Source of the DNA: Streptomyces sp. NBC_00440
GTDB lineage: Bacteria > Actinomycetota > Actinomycetes > Streptomycetales > Streptomycetaceae
Direction: 5' to 3'
Assembly (NCBI RefSeq): GCF_036014215.1
Contig: NZ_CP107921.1
Location: forward strand, 6,197,501 to 6,261,500
DNA: 64,000 bases
Part shown: one piece after another, positions 50,918-60,231 of the stretch
Position numbering within the stretch: the first letter of the stretch is position 1
Layout: every line of letters begins with the position of its first letter
Notes under the pieces: generated by a model
Seen by the model: only the letters and a program-made list of their open reading frames with translations
The model's database searches: none
What the model was told of the DNA's origin: nothing
Translations under genes and position numbers: made by a program

Positions 50918-51856
50918 GTGAGAAGTGCAGCTCCCGCAGCGCGGGTCATCGCCGTCGTCGGTCCCACCGCGGCCGGAAAGTCCGATCTGGGCGTCACCAT
51001 CGCCCGGCATTTCGGCGGCGAAGTCGTCAACGCCGACTCCATGCAGCTCTATGAAGGGATGGATATCGGAACCGCCAAGCTGACGCTCGAAGAGCGCGGC
51101 GGCGTTCCGCACCACCTCCTCGACATCTGGAGCGTGACCGAGGCGGCCAGCGTCGCCGAGTACCAGCGGCTCGCCCGCGCCGAGATCGACCGGCTCCTCG
51201 CCGCCGGCCGCACACCGGTCCTGGTGGGGGGCTCCGGGCTCTACGTCCGCGGAGCCATCGACGCGCTGGAGTTCCCCGGCACCGACCCCGGCGTACGGGC
51301 GCGGTTCGAGGACGAGCTGGAGCAGTACGGCCCCGGAGCACTCCACGAACGGCTGGCCGCCGCCGACCCGGAGGCCGCCGTGGCGATCCTGCCCAGCAAC
51401 GGCCGCAGGATCGTCCGGGCCCTGGAGGTCATCGAGATCACCGGAAAGCCCTTCACCGCCAATCTGCCGGGCCCCGACCCGGTCTACGACACCGTGCAGA
51501 TCGGCGTCGACGTCGCCCGCCCGGAGCTGGACGAGCGCATCGCCGTGCGCGTCGACCGGATGTGGGACGCCGGCCTGGTGGACGAGGTCCGCACTCTTGA
51601 GGCCCGGGGGCTCCGTGAGGGGCGCACCGCATCGCGCGCCCTCGGGTACCAGCAGGTGCTCGCGGCGCTCGCGGGGGAGTGCACCGACGACGAGGCGCGC
51701 ACCGAGACCGTACGCGCCACGAAACGCTTCGCGCGCCGCCAGGATTCATGGTTCCGACGTGACCCGCGGGTGCACTGGCTCAGCGGTGCGGCCGCCGACC
51801 GGAAGGAACTTCCAGGGCAGGCGCTGGCCTTGGTCGAACGGGCGGTCACAGCCTGA
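50918..51856 (+). CDS. miaA: tRNA dimethylallyltransferase MiaA
   Basis: 312 aa, GTG start. P-loop VVGPTAAGKSDLGV, then VNADSMQLYEGMDIGTAKL, HHLLDIWSVTEAASVAEYQ, GSGLYVRGAID, GRRIVRALEVIEITGKP, and a C-terminal domain. It prenylates A37 of tRNAs reading codons beginning with U, the substrate for MiaB. Start GTG 50918 gives the conserved N-terminus; the frame is open further upstream without family sequence. Confidence 0.96.
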   Translation: MRSAAPAARVIAVVGPTAAGKSDLGVTIARHFGGEVVNADSMQLYEGMDIGTAKLTLEERGGVPHHLLDIWSVTEAASVAEYQRLARAEIDRLLAAGRTPVLVGGSGLYVRGAIDALEFPGTDPGVRARFEDELEQYGPGALHERLAAADPEAAVAILPSNGRRIVRALEVIEITGKPFTANLPGPDPVYDTVQIGVDVARPELDERIAVRVDRMWDAGLVDEVRTLEARGLREGRTASRALGYQQVLAALAGECTDDEARTETVRATKRFARRQDSWFRRDPRVHWLSGAAADRKELPGQALALVERAVTA

Positions 51857-51962
51857 TCACGTGATGGCATCGGGACGCTCAGCCCGTCAGTTCGCGGCCG
51901 GGGGCCGTGCCATCATCAATCTGCGATCGACAGTGGAGTCCGAGTGGGGAGGGCGTGTGGCG

Positions 51963-52421
51963 ATGGAGGCCGGCCCTCGCGACAGCGAACGCGACGGAGA
52001 TCGCGGCGGCGCCCCGGAACACCCCGACGCCCCGCGGCTCAGCCCCGACGGACCCGATGCGCTGGACATCCCCGAGGTGGCCCCCGAGGTCGAGGTCGAA
52101 CTGCGGCCGCAGCGCAGGCTCCGCATCTGGCAGCTCGCCCCGATCGTGGTGCTGGCCGCTGTCGGATCGCTGATGTTCGCCTTCCCGCTCGCCTTCGAGT
52201 TCGGTGACGGCGGCCCGGTGGTCGCCATGCTCGGTCTGCTGATCAGCTGCTGCGCCGCCGGCTGGGGCATGATGGCCGCCCGCCGCGTCGGCTACACCTG
52301 GCCGGGGCTGCCCGCCAGAGGCTCGGGGGCGCGCCCGGACTGGCGGATCGCCGGCCTGTACGTCCTGGCGTTCTGCGTGATCGTGGCGCTCGCCGTGGGG
52401 CGCGTGGCCCGGCTGCGCTGA
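51963..52421 (+). CDS. Small membrane protein, unknown function
   Basis: 152 aa from ATG 51963 with GGAGGG 9 nt upstream (an in-frame GTG at 51957 is closer than optimal). Residues 1-50 are acidic and Pro-rich (DSERDGDRGGAPEHPDAP); three membrane segments follow (about 62-82, 90-110, 128-148). It lies between miaA and dapF in the same direction, a conserved streptomycete arrangement. No function recognised. Confidence 0.75.
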   Translation: MEAGPRDSERDGDRGGAPEHPDAPRLSPDGPDALDIPEVAPEVEVELRPQRRLRIWQLAPIVVLAAVGSLMFAFPLAFEFGDGGPVVAMLGLLISCCAAGWGMMAARRVGYTWPGLPARGSGARPDWRIAGLYVLAFCVIVALAVGRVARLR

Positions 52422-52468
52422 GCCGCACCCATCCGCCCGAACCGGCGGCCGCCTCGTACGATGGCAGG

Positions 52469-53341
52469 GTGACCACCTCGCAGATCGCCTTCCTCAAGGG
52501 CCACGGGACCGAGAACGACTTCGTGATCATCCCCGACCCGGACAACGTCATCGACCTGCCCGCATCCGCGGTCGCCGTGCTGTGCGACCGCCGGGCGGGC
52601 ATCGGCGGCGACGGTCTGCTGCACGTCGTGCGGTCCGCGGCGCACCCGGAGGCGCGGGCGATGGCCGGCGAGGCCGAGTGGTTCATGGACTACCGCAACG
52701 GCGACGGCTCCACCGCCGAGATGTGCGGGAACGGCGTTCGCGTCTTCGCCCGCCACCTCCAGCGCGCCGGCCTGGTGGGCGCCGGAGACCTGGCCATCGC
52801 GACGCGTGGCGGAGTGAAGCGGGCCCACCTGGCCAAGAACGGCGACATCACCGTCTCGATGGGCCGGGCCGTGCTTCCCGCGGACGGGGTGACCGTCACG
52901 GTCGGCGACCGGGCCTGGCCCGCGCTGAACGTGAACATGGGCAATCCGCACGCGGTCGCCTTCGTCGACGATCTGGCGGAAGCCGGAGCCCTGCTCTCCG
53001 TACCGCAGTTCGCCCCCGCGTCCGTCTATCCGGACGGTGTCAACGTCGAGTTCGTCGTGGACCGCGGTGAACGCCACGTAGCCATGCGGGTGCACGAGCG
53101 CGGCTCCGGCGAGACCCGGTCCTGCGGTACCGGCGCTTGCGCCGTGGCCGTCGCGGCGGCCCGCAGGGACGGCACCGACCCGGCGCTCACCGGCGAGCCC
53201 GTGACATACACCGTGGACCTCCCCGGCGGACGGCTGGTGATCACCGAGCTGCCGGACGGCGAGATCGAGATGACGGGCGCCGCGGTGATCGTCGCCGAGG
53301 GCACGATCGACGCCTCGTTCCGGGAAACGGCCCTCTCCTAG
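52469..53341 (+). CDS. dapF: Diaminopimelate epimerase
   Basis: 290 aa, GTG start. Both catalytic cysteines are in place: AEMCGNGVRVFARHL (about 90) and RSCGTGACAVAVAAAR (about 220). The substrate-binding NGDGSTAEM and NMGNPHAV loops are also present. It interconverts LL- and meso-diaminopimelate for lysine and peptidoglycan synthesis. 47 bp downstream of the preceding membrane protein gene. Confidence 0.96.
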   Translation: MTTSQIAFLKGHGTENDFVIIPDPDNVIDLPASAVAVLCDRRAGIGGDGLLHVVRSAAHPEARAMAGEAEWFMDYRNGDGSTAEMCGNGVRVFARHLQRAGLVGAGDLAIATRGGVKRAHLAKNGDITVSMGRAVLPADGVTVTVGDRAWPALNVNMGNPHAVAFVDDLAEAGALLSVPQFAPASVYPDGVNVEFVVDRGERHVAMRVHERGSGETRSCGTGACAVAVAAARRDGTDPALTGEPVTYTVDLPGGRLVITELPDGEIEMTGAAVIVAEGTIDASFRETALS

Positions 53342-53480
53342 ACTTCGCTCGAATGGGTGATCCGTTTCACGCTGGGCGGGAGCGGGCGGGTACCGCGTGG
53401 TGGGCTCGGTAGCATCAAGCACCGGCCCGGAGCGCCCAGTCGCAGCCAGTCCACCGCCGGTCGACACTGCCGGAGGTGCC

Positions 53481-55625
53481 ATGAGTGCAGAGGCCGCCAG
53501 CCCCAACGGTGCGTCCCCGGAGATCCGTCCGGTGGACAACCCGGGCCGCAGACGCGGTCGCGCCAGAATCGATCTGCGCAGACTGGGCCGTGCCGCACTG
53601 TTCGGGCCCGCGTCGCGCGGTGGTCTGCCCGATGCCATCGGCCATGTCGCCGAGGCCCACCGGGCGCACTTCCCGGATGCCGATCTCGCCGTGCTGCGGC
53701 GGGCGTACGTCCTTGCTGAAACGTCCCACCGCGGCCAGATGCGCAAGAGCGGCGAGCCCTACATCACACACCCGCTCGCGGTGACCCTGATCCTCGCCGA
53801 ACTGGGCGCCGAGACCACGACGTTGACCGCTTCGCTCCTCCACGACACGGTCGAGGACACCGAGGTGACGCTCGATCAGGTACGGGAGGGGTTCGGCGAC
53901 GAGGTCTGCTATCTGGTCGATGGCGTGACCAAACTGGAGAAGGTCGACTACGGGGCGGCCGCCGAGCCGGAGACCTTCCGCAAGATGCTCGTGGCCACCG
54001 GCGACGACGTCCGGGTCATGTCGATCAAACTCGCCGACCGGCTGCACAACATGCGCACGCTCGGCGTGATGCGCCCCGAGAAGCAGGCGAGGATCGCCAA
54101 GGTCACCCGCGATGTGCTGATCCCGCTGGCCGAACGACTCGGTGTGCAGGCGCTCAAGACCGAGCTGGAGGACCTGGTCTTCGCGATCCTGAACCCGGAG
54201 GAGTACGAGATCACGCGTGCCCTCATCGCCGCGCAGGACGCCACCGCCGACCCGCTCGTCACCATCGCCGAGGACGTCAGAAGGGTGCTGAGGGAGGCGG
54301 GGATCGCCGCCGAAGTCCTCATCAGGCCACGCCACTTCGTCTCCGTCCACCGGGTCAGGATGAAACGCGGCGAGCTGTGTCCCACCGACTTCGGCCGGCT
54401 CCTGGTGCTCGTCGGTGAAGACGCGGACTGCTACGGCGTACTGGGCGAGCTGCACACCTGTTTCACGCCGGTGATCTCCGAGTTCAAGGACTTCATCGCC
54501 TCGCCCAAGTTCAACCTCTACCAGTCGCTGCACACGGCCGTCGCCAGTGCGGGCGGGGACGTCGCCGAAGTCCTCATCCGCACCCACCTGATGCACAAGG
54601 TCGCCGAGGCGGGCGTGGTCGCGCTCGGCAATCCGTACGTACCGCTCGACGGCCCGCACTCCGCCGCCACCATCGCGAACGCCGCCGCCGGCACCGCGGA
54701 CGGCGGACGCGCCGACCCCAGTCGCCCCGGCTGGCTCTCCAGGCTCCTCGAATGGCAGGAATCGGCGCCCGACCCGGACACGTTCTGGTCCACACTCCGC
54801 GCCGACCTCGCCCAGGACCGGGAGATCACCGTCTTCCGGGCCGACGGCGGCACCCTCGGCCTGCCCGCGGGAGCGAGCTGTGTGGACGCGGCCTACGCGC
54901 AGCACGGCGAGAAGGCGCACTCCTGCATCGGCGCACGCGTCAATGGACGTCTGACGACCCTCAGTACGGTGCTCAGCGACGGCGACACCGTCCAGCTGCT
55001 GCTCGCCGGGGACACCGCGTCCGGACCCTCGCCCGACTGGCTCGGCCATGTGCGCACCGCCGGCGCGCGGATCGCGATCACCGGCTGGCTCGACGCCCAT
55101 CCGGAGGGGGCGGCGGTACCGGCGGCGGCCCCCCGGCCCAGCGCCTCGGTGACCGGCGGGGCGATGCGCAGGGCGGCCGCCGGAGCCGTCGTGGGCGTGC
55201 CGAACGCGACGGTACGGCTGGCGGGCTGCTGCACACCGGTGCCGCCCGACGCCGTCACCGGATTCGCCGTGCGCGGCGGCGCCGTCACCGTCCACCGCGA
55301 GGGATGCCCTTCGGTGACCCGGATGCTGTCCCTGGGACGGCCCCCCGTCGAGGTCAACTGGGGTGCCACAGGCGACTGCAGGGTCACACTGGTCGCCGAG
55401 GCGTTCGGACGGCCGCAGCTCTTCGCCGACCTCACCGAGGCCATCGCCACGGCAGGTGTCGCGGTCGTCTCGGCCACTGTGGAACCGCCGTCCGAGCAAC
55501 GCGTACGCCACACCTACACCCTGCAACTCCCGGACGCCGCCGGGCTTCCCGCCCTGATGCGCACCATGCGGGACGTGCCGGGTGTCTACGACGTGAGCCG
55601 CGCCCAGCATCCGGCCACTGCCTGA
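53481..55625 (+). CDS. rshA: RshA-type RelA/SpoT homologue with altered synthetase site
   Basis: 714 aa, ATG 53481 with CGGAGG 5 nt upstream. Domains: a ppGpp hydrolase HD domain (HRGQMRKSGEPYITHPLAV, LLHDTVEDTEV, DRLHNMRTL) with intact metal motifs; a synthetase-like domain (about 280-400); TGS; a zinc-finger/helical region (CCTPVPPDAVTGF); and ACT (about 640-710). The synthetase domain is altered: the usual R-x-K-H is RPRH, and the A-x-R-V after the catalytic Asp is GRLLVL, while Asp, PKFNLYQSLHTAV and the EVxIRT Glu remain. Hydrolysis is likely; synthesis uncertain. S. coelicolor has this RshA besides a canonical RelA. Confidence 0.9.
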   Translation: MSAEAASPNGASPEIRPVDNPGRRRGRARIDLRRLGRAALFGPASRGGLPDAIGHVAEAHRAHFPDADLAVLRRAYVLAETSHRGQMRKSGEPYITHPLAVTLILAELGAETTTLTASLLHDTVEDTEVTLDQVREGFGDEVCYLVDGVTKLEKVDYGAAAEPETFRKMLVATGDDVRVMSIKLADRLHNMRTLGVMRPEKQARIAKVTRDVLIPLAERLGVQALKTELEDLVFAILNPEEYEITRALIAAQDATADPLVTIAEDVRRVLREAGIAAEVLIRPRHFVSVHRVRMKRGELCPTDFGRLLVLVGEDADCYGVLGELHTCFTPVISEFKDFIASPKFNLYQSLHTAVASAGGDVAEVLIRTHLMHKVAEAGVVALGNPYVPLDGPHSAATIANAAAGTADGGRADPSRPGWLSRLLEWQESAPDPDTFWSTLRADLAQDREITVFRADGGTLGLPAGASCVDAAYAQHGEKAHSCIGARVNGRLTTLSTVLSDGDTVQLLLAGDTASGPSPDWLGHVRTAGARIAITGWLDAHPEGAAVPAAAPRPSASVTGGAMRRAAAGAVVGVPNATVRLAGCCTPVPPDAVTGFAVRGGAVTVHREGCPSVTRMLSLGRPPVEVNWGATGDCRVTLVAEAFGRPQLFADLTEAIATAGVAVVSATVEPPSEQRVRHTYTLQLPDAAGLPALMRTMRDVPGVYDVSRAQHPATA

Positions 55626-55708
55626 CCGCACGACCGGCTGACCACACGTTCGGGTGGCCCGGCGCGCTGCGCCGGGGCGCGCGCGGCACGGGCTGGTAGC
55701 CGTAGTCC

Positions 55709-57166
55709 ATGCTGTTCATCTCCCGGCGCTCGCGAGGCGTCCTGCTCGCGACCGCATCGGCGGCCCTCGTCGCCGCCACGCTGCCCGCCCCCGTCCCTCT
55801 CGGCATCGGCGATCCGCTCTTCCCACACCTGGGCAACCCTGGGTACGACGTCCTCTCGTACAACATCGGCCTCACCTATCCCGGCAGCAACACCACCCCG
55901 CTGGAGGCCGTGACCAGCATCGACGCCAGGGCCACCGCGTCACTGCGGCGCATCAACCTCGACTTCGCGCGCGGCACCGTGCACTCGGTGGAGGTGAACG
56001 GCGAGCCCGCCCGGTTCGCCACCGCCGACGAGGACCTGGTCGTGACCCCGCACCGCGCCGTACGCGCCGGAAGCCCGCTCCGGATCACTGTGCGGCACAC
56101 CAGCGACCCGCGGGGCGCCGCCGACGGCGGCTGGATCAGGACCCCCGACGGCCTGGCCATGGCCAACCAGGCGGACGCCGCCCACCGGGTCTTCCCCTGC
56201 AACGACCACCCCTCCGACAAGGCCTTCTTCACCTTCCGGATCACCGCCCCGCAGAAGCTGACCGTCGTCGCCAACGGCCTGCCCGGCCCCCGGACGACCC
56301 GCGCCGGCCGCACCACCTGGACCTATCGGACCCGCCACCCCATGGCCACCGAACTGGCCCAGGTGTCGATCGGGGACTCGGCCGTGATCCACCGGACCGG
56401 ACCGCACGGACTGCCGGTCCGCGACGTCGTACCGGCGGCCGAGCGGAAGGAGCTGGAGCCCTGGCTGCGGAAGACACCCGCCCAGCTGGCCTGGATGGAG
56501 TCGAAGGCCGGGCGCTACCCCTTCGAGACGTACGGGGTCCTCATCGCCGACACGGACACCGGCTTCGAGCTGGAGACCCAGACCCTGTCCCTCTTCGAGC
56601 GGCGGCTGTTCACCGGGGGCTCCTTTCCCGAGTGGTACGTCGACTCGGTCATGGTCCACGAGCTCGCCCACCAGTGGTTCGGCGACAGCGTCTCACCGCA
56701 CAGCTGGTCCGACCTCTGGCTCAACGAGGGCCACGCCACCTGGTACGAGGCGCTCTACGCGGACGAGCACCACGGGAATCCGCTGGCCACCCGGATGCGC
56801 GACGCCTACCGCCAGTCCGACGGCTGGCGGGCGGCGGGCGGCCCCCCGGCGGCACCCAAACCCCCGGTGCACGGGCAGAAGATCAGCATCTTCCGGCCGG
56901 TGGTCTACGACGGCAGTGCGCTCGTGCTCTACGCGCTGCGCCAGGAGATCGGGGCGGTGGCCTTCTCGGTGCTCGAACACAGCTGGGTGAGCCGTTACCG
57001 CGACAGGTCGGCCACCAGCGCCGACTTCGCCGCGCTGGCTTCGCAGATCGCCGGGCGCGATCTCTCCGGATTCTTCCAGGGCTGGCTGTACGGGAAGAAG
57101 ACCCCGCCCATGCCCGGCCACCCCGACTGGCGGAGCGCCAAGCCCCCGCAGGCGCACAAGGGCTGA
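55709..57166 (+). CDS. Secreted M1-family metallopeptidase
   Basis: 485 aa. N-terminal signal sequence (RRSRGVLLATASAALVAATL, about 6-30). Beta-sandwich domain with YDVLSYNIGLTYPG, then the zinc site HELAHQWFGDSV (first His 317) with the second Glu ligand in WLNEGHATWYE 19 residues on. ELETQT stands in the position of the GAMEN exopeptidase loop. Shorter than full aminopeptidase N (about 850 aa); the C-terminal helical domain is reduced. Predicted extracellular aminopeptidase. No ribosome-binding site is obvious upstream of ATG 55709. Confidence 0.9.
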   Translation: MLFISRRSRGVLLATASAALVAATLPAPVPLGIGDPLFPHLGNPGYDVLSYNIGLTYPGSNTTPLEAVTSIDARATASLRRINLDFARGTVHSVEVNGEPARFATADEDLVVTPHRAVRAGSPLRITVRHTSDPRGAADGGWIRTPDGLAMANQADAAHRVFPCNDHPSDKAFFTFRITAPQKLTVVANGLPGPRTTRAGRTTWTYRTRHPMATELAQVSIGDSAVIHRTGPHGLPVRDVVPAAERKELEPWLRKTPAQLAWMESKAGRYPFETYGVLIADTDTGFELETQTLSLFERRLFTGGSFPEWYVDSVMVHELAHQWFGDSVSPHSWSDLWLNEGHATWYEALYADEHHGNPLATRMRDAYRQSDGWRAAGGPPAAPKPPVHGQKISIFRPVVYDGSALVLYALRQEIGAVAFSVLEHSWVSRYRDRSATSADFAALASQIAGRDLSGFFQGWLYGKKTPPMPGHPDWRSAKPPQAHKG

Positions 57167-57335
57167 AACCCGGGTGACGAGCCTGAGCGCACCGTGTCAC
57201 TATCGACGCGTCGGCGGCGCTGCCGGACCAGGGCGGCCTCTCGGAATCATCCGGGGATCCTCCGGGAATCATCGGCGACCGTCACGCGTTGTGACTGACG
57301 AACGAATCTTTCTATCCGCTCGACGTAAGGATCCA

Positions 57336-58853
57336 ATGCCCTCCTCTTCTTCCCCTTCCCAGGACGCGCACCAGCAGGAAGCGCACGAGCCGGAAGCGCA
57401 GAGCTTCAACGAGAGCCTTCGGGCCGATGCCCTGATGGAAGAGGACGTCGCCTGGAGCCACTCGATCGACGGTGAGCGGGACGGTGACCAGTACGACCGC
57501 TCGGAGCGCGCGGCGCTCCGGCGGGTGGCCGGTCTCTCCACCGAACTCGAAGACGTCACAGAGGTCGAGTACCGGCAGCTGCGTCTGGAGCGTGTGGTGC
57601 TGGTCGGGGTCTGGACCTCGGGCACCGCGCAGGACGCGGAGAACTCCCTCGCCGAGCTGGCGGCCCTCGCCGAGACCGCGGGCGCGCTCGTCCTCGACGG
57701 TGTGGTCCAGCGCCGCGACAAGCCGGACCCGGCCACCTACATCGGGTCGGGCAAGGCACAGGAGCTGCGCGACATCGTGCTCGAATCCGGTGCGGACACC
57801 GTGGTCTGTGACGGTGAGCTCAGCCCGGGCCAGCTGATCCACCTTGAGGACGTCGTCAAGGTCAAGGTCGTCGACCGCACGGCGCTGATCCTGGACATCT
57901 TCGCCCAGCACGCCAAGTCCCGGGAGGGCAAGGCGCAGGTCGCGCTCGCGCAGATGCAGTACATGCTGCCGAGGCTGCGCGGCTGGGGACAGTCGCTCTC
58001 CCGGCAGATGGGCGGCGCCGGTACGGGTGGCGGCGGCGGAATGGCTACGCGTGGTCCCGGTGAGACCAAGATCGAGACGGACCGGCGCCGGATCCGCGAG
58101 AAGATGGCGAAGATGCGCCGGGAGATCGTGGAGATGAAGACCGGGCGCGACATCAAGCGGCAGGAGCGCAAGCGCCACAAGGTGCCGTCGGTCGCCATCG
58201 CCGGTTACACCAACGCGGGCAAGTCCTCGCTGCTGAACCGGCTGACGGGCGCGGGGGTGCTGGTGGAGAACTCCCTGTTCGCCACCCTGGACCCGACCGT
58301 GCGCAAGGCCGAGACACCCAGCGGTCGTCTCTACACGCTGGCGGACACCGTCGGGTTCGTCCGGCATCTGCCGCACCACCTGGTCGAGGCGTTCCGCTCC
58401 ACCATGGAGGAGGTCGGCGAGTCCGACCTGATCCTGCACGTCGTGGACGGCTCGCACCCGGCTCCGGAGGAGCAGCTCGCCGCCGTACGCGAGGTGATCC
58501 GGGAGGTCGGAGCCACTGACGTCCCGGAGATCGTAGTGATCAACAAGGCGGACGCGGCCGATCCGCTGGTCCTGCAGCGGCTGCTGCGTATCGAGCGCCG
58601 CGCGATCGCTGTGTCGGCCCGCTCGGGGCAGGGCATTGTCGAACTGCTCGCGCTGATCGACGAGCAGCTGCCCCGGCCGCAGGTGTCGGTGGAGGTGCTC
58701 GTGCCGTACACGCACGGACAGCTCGTCGCCCGTGCGCACTCCGACGGTGAAGTGATCTCCGAGGAGCACACCCCGGAGGGCACTCTCCTCAAGGCACTGG
58801 TGCACGAGGAACTGGCCGCCGATCTGGCGCCGTACGTACTCGTGGCGCCCTGA
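57336..58853 (+). CDS. hflX: GTPase HflX
   Basis: 505 aa. N-terminal HflX domain (ENSLAELAALAETAGALVLD, KPDPATYIGSGKAQELRD), a Gly-rich linker (GGAGTGGGGGMATRGPGE), a coiled coil, then the GTPase domain: G1 GYTNAGKSSLLNRL, G3 DTVGFVRHLPHHLVEAF, G4 NKAD. It binds the 50S subunit and splits stalled ribosomes under stress. The N-terminal 60 residues are acidic. ATG 57336 has AAGGA 6-10 nt upstream and matches the usual start. Confidence 0.95.
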   Translation: MPSSSSPSQDAHQQEAHEPEAQSFNESLRADALMEEDVAWSHSIDGERDGDQYDRSERAALRRVAGLSTELEDVTEVEYRQLRLERVVLVGVWTSGTAQDAENSLAELAALAETAGALVLDGVVQRRDKPDPATYIGSGKAQELRDIVLESGADTVVCDGELSPGQLIHLEDVVKVKVVDRTALILDIFAQHAKSREGKAQVALAQMQYMLPRLRGWGQSLSRQMGGAGTGGGGGMATRGPGETKIETDRRRIREKMAKMRREIVEMKTGRDIKRQERKRHKVPSVAIAGYTNAGKSSLLNRLTGAGVLVENSLFATLDPTVRKAETPSGRLYTLADTVGFVRHLPHHLVEAFRSTMEEVGESDLILHVVDGSHPAPEEQLAAVREVIREVGATDVPEIVVINKADAADPLVLQRLLRIERRAIAVSARSGQGIVELLALIDEQLPRPQVSVEVLVPYTHGQLVARAHSDGEVISEEHTPEGTLLKALVHEELAADLAPYVLVAP

Positions 58854-58896
58854 CGCCGACAGCGCGACAGCTTTCTGGCGCAACGGCCTCCTTGCG

Positions 58897-58948
58897 CAAC
58901 GGCCGAGGCCCGTCCTCTCACCGGTGAGAGGACGGGCCTCGGCCGTTG
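58897..58948 (+). terminator. 52-bp perfect palindrome, bidirectional terminator
   Basis: Bases 58897-58922 (CAACGGCCGAGGCCCGTCC then TCTCACC) are followed directly by their exact reverse complement. It gives a 26-bp stem with no spacer, placed between hflX (stop 58853) and the convergent protease gene (stop at 58987). A partial copy of its start, GCGCAACGGCC, lies just upstream. Confidence 0.9.
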
Positions 58949-58986
58949 CCGATGCAACGCCGGTGGGATCACACCGGCCTGCCGCG

Positions 58987-60156
58987 CTACTGGTTCGCGT
59001 ACCGGTCGCTCATCGCCCGGTAGAGCTGCTGCGCACCCTGGCCGAGCCGCGGCCCCGCCAGCCAGCCGGAGGTGACCGGGCCGATCGAGGTGTTGGAGAC
59101 CAGCTCCGACTTGCCGTCCGGGCCCGAGATGAACCAGCCGCCACCGGACGAACCGCCGGTCATGGTGCAGCCGATGCGCCACATCGCCGGCGCGCTGGGA
59201 TTGACGGACAGCTGCCCCGGCCGGTCGACGCACTTGTTCATCAGCTGACCGTCGAACGGTGGCGCGGCCGGGTATCCCCAGGCGCCCATCGAGGGGATGT
59301 TCTTGGCCGCGGGGGCATTGAAGTCGACGGTCAGCGCGTTGCCGACGGTCTCTTCGAGGGACTTGCCCCCGTTCTCCGGCTTCACATGGAGCAGGGCGTA
59401 GTCGTACGCCGCGCCCTGCCCGCCCGTGGGGCCCCCGTCCTTGATCCACGCGCTGGACGTCATGGCCCAGTCGGCCCAGTATTTGCCGTACGGGGCGACT
59501 TCCTGCGGCGGTGCGCTCCGCAGTTGGGCGATCGACTCGCCCTGGTCGTTGTACGACGGCACGAACATGATGTTCCGGTACCAGCCGCCCTTGCCGCCCG
59601 CGTGGACGCAGTGGCCCGCGGTCCACACCAGATTGGACTTGCCCGGGTGCTTCGGGTCCTTGACGACCGTGCCCGAGCAGACCATGGAGCCCTCGGGGGA
59701 GTCGAAGAAGACTTTCCCGACAGGCGCCGCGTACCGGTGGTACGGGTGCTTCTCCTCCTGGGCCTTCACCGGAGCGGGCGCCGGGTCCGACCCGTTCTGG
59801 TTGCCCGAACTGTCGCCGTAGGCCATGGTCTTCTGCGGGTCCTTGGCCGTCGCCATCCGGTCGGGCTTCCACAGCCCCTTGATCACCGGATTGGCGAAGT
59901 CCTTGGCATCACGGAGCCACTTGTCCTTGTTCCAGTTCTTCCACTGACCGCTCTTCCACTTCGCCAGGTCGACTCCGTGGCGCTTGAGGGCGTCGGTCAC
60001 ACCGGCCGCGGCTTCGGCGCCGGACGCCGCGGATGCCGCGGACTTGTCGGCGGCCGGAGCGGCAGCCTTGTCGTCACCGCCGCCACACGCGGTGGCCGTC
60101 AGCGCCAGGGCGGCGGCCACTCCGGTGGCGGTCAGTATCGGACGGATGGATCGCAT
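58987..60156 (-). CDS. Trypsin-like serine protease lipoprotein, copy 1
   Basis: 389 aa. ATG 60156 has AGGGGGA 9 nt upstream. Lipobox LTATAC-GGG (Cys near 24), an Ala/Lys linker, a Trp/Lys-rich segment (KWKSGQWKNWNKDKWLRDAK, about 65-85), then a chymotrypsin fold: His in WTAGHCVHA, Asp in YDYALLHV, Ser in TMTGGSSGGGWF. Anchored outside the membrane. It is the second gene of a tandem pair, 75 bp after copy 2; the two are clear paralogues over the whole length. Confidence 0.9.
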   Translation of the reverse strand: MRSIRPILTATGVAAALALTATACGGGDDKAAAPAADKSAASAASGAEAAAGVTDALKRHGVDLAKWKSGQWKNWNKDKWLRDAKDFANPVIKGLWKPDRMATAKDPQKTMAYGDSSGNQNGSDPAPAPVKAQEEKHPYHRYAAPVGKVFFDSPEGSMVCSGTVVKDPKHPGKSNLVWTAGHCVHAGGKGGWYRNIMFVPSYNDQGESIAQLRSAPPQEVAPYGKYWADWAMTSSAWIKDGGPTGGQGAAYDYALLHVKPENGGKSLEETVGNALTVDFNAPAAKNIPSMGAWGYPAAPPFDGQLMNKCVDRPGQLSVNPSAPAMWRIGCTMTGGSSGGGWFISGPDGKSELVSNTSIGPVTSGWLAGPRLGQGAQQLYRAMSDRYANQ

Positions 60157-60231
60157 GGAGCTGTTCCCCCTGATGGAGCGTGATCGTTGTCGCTGTCCGC
60201 GGGACAGCCGTCTGAGAGGCAAGAACCGCGC

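Noticed and set aside
55654..57177. 507-codon open frame overlapping the M1 peptidase
   Set aside because: The Arg/Pro/Ala composition and lack of any motif mark it as a shadow of the peptidase, whose zinc site lies in the other frame.
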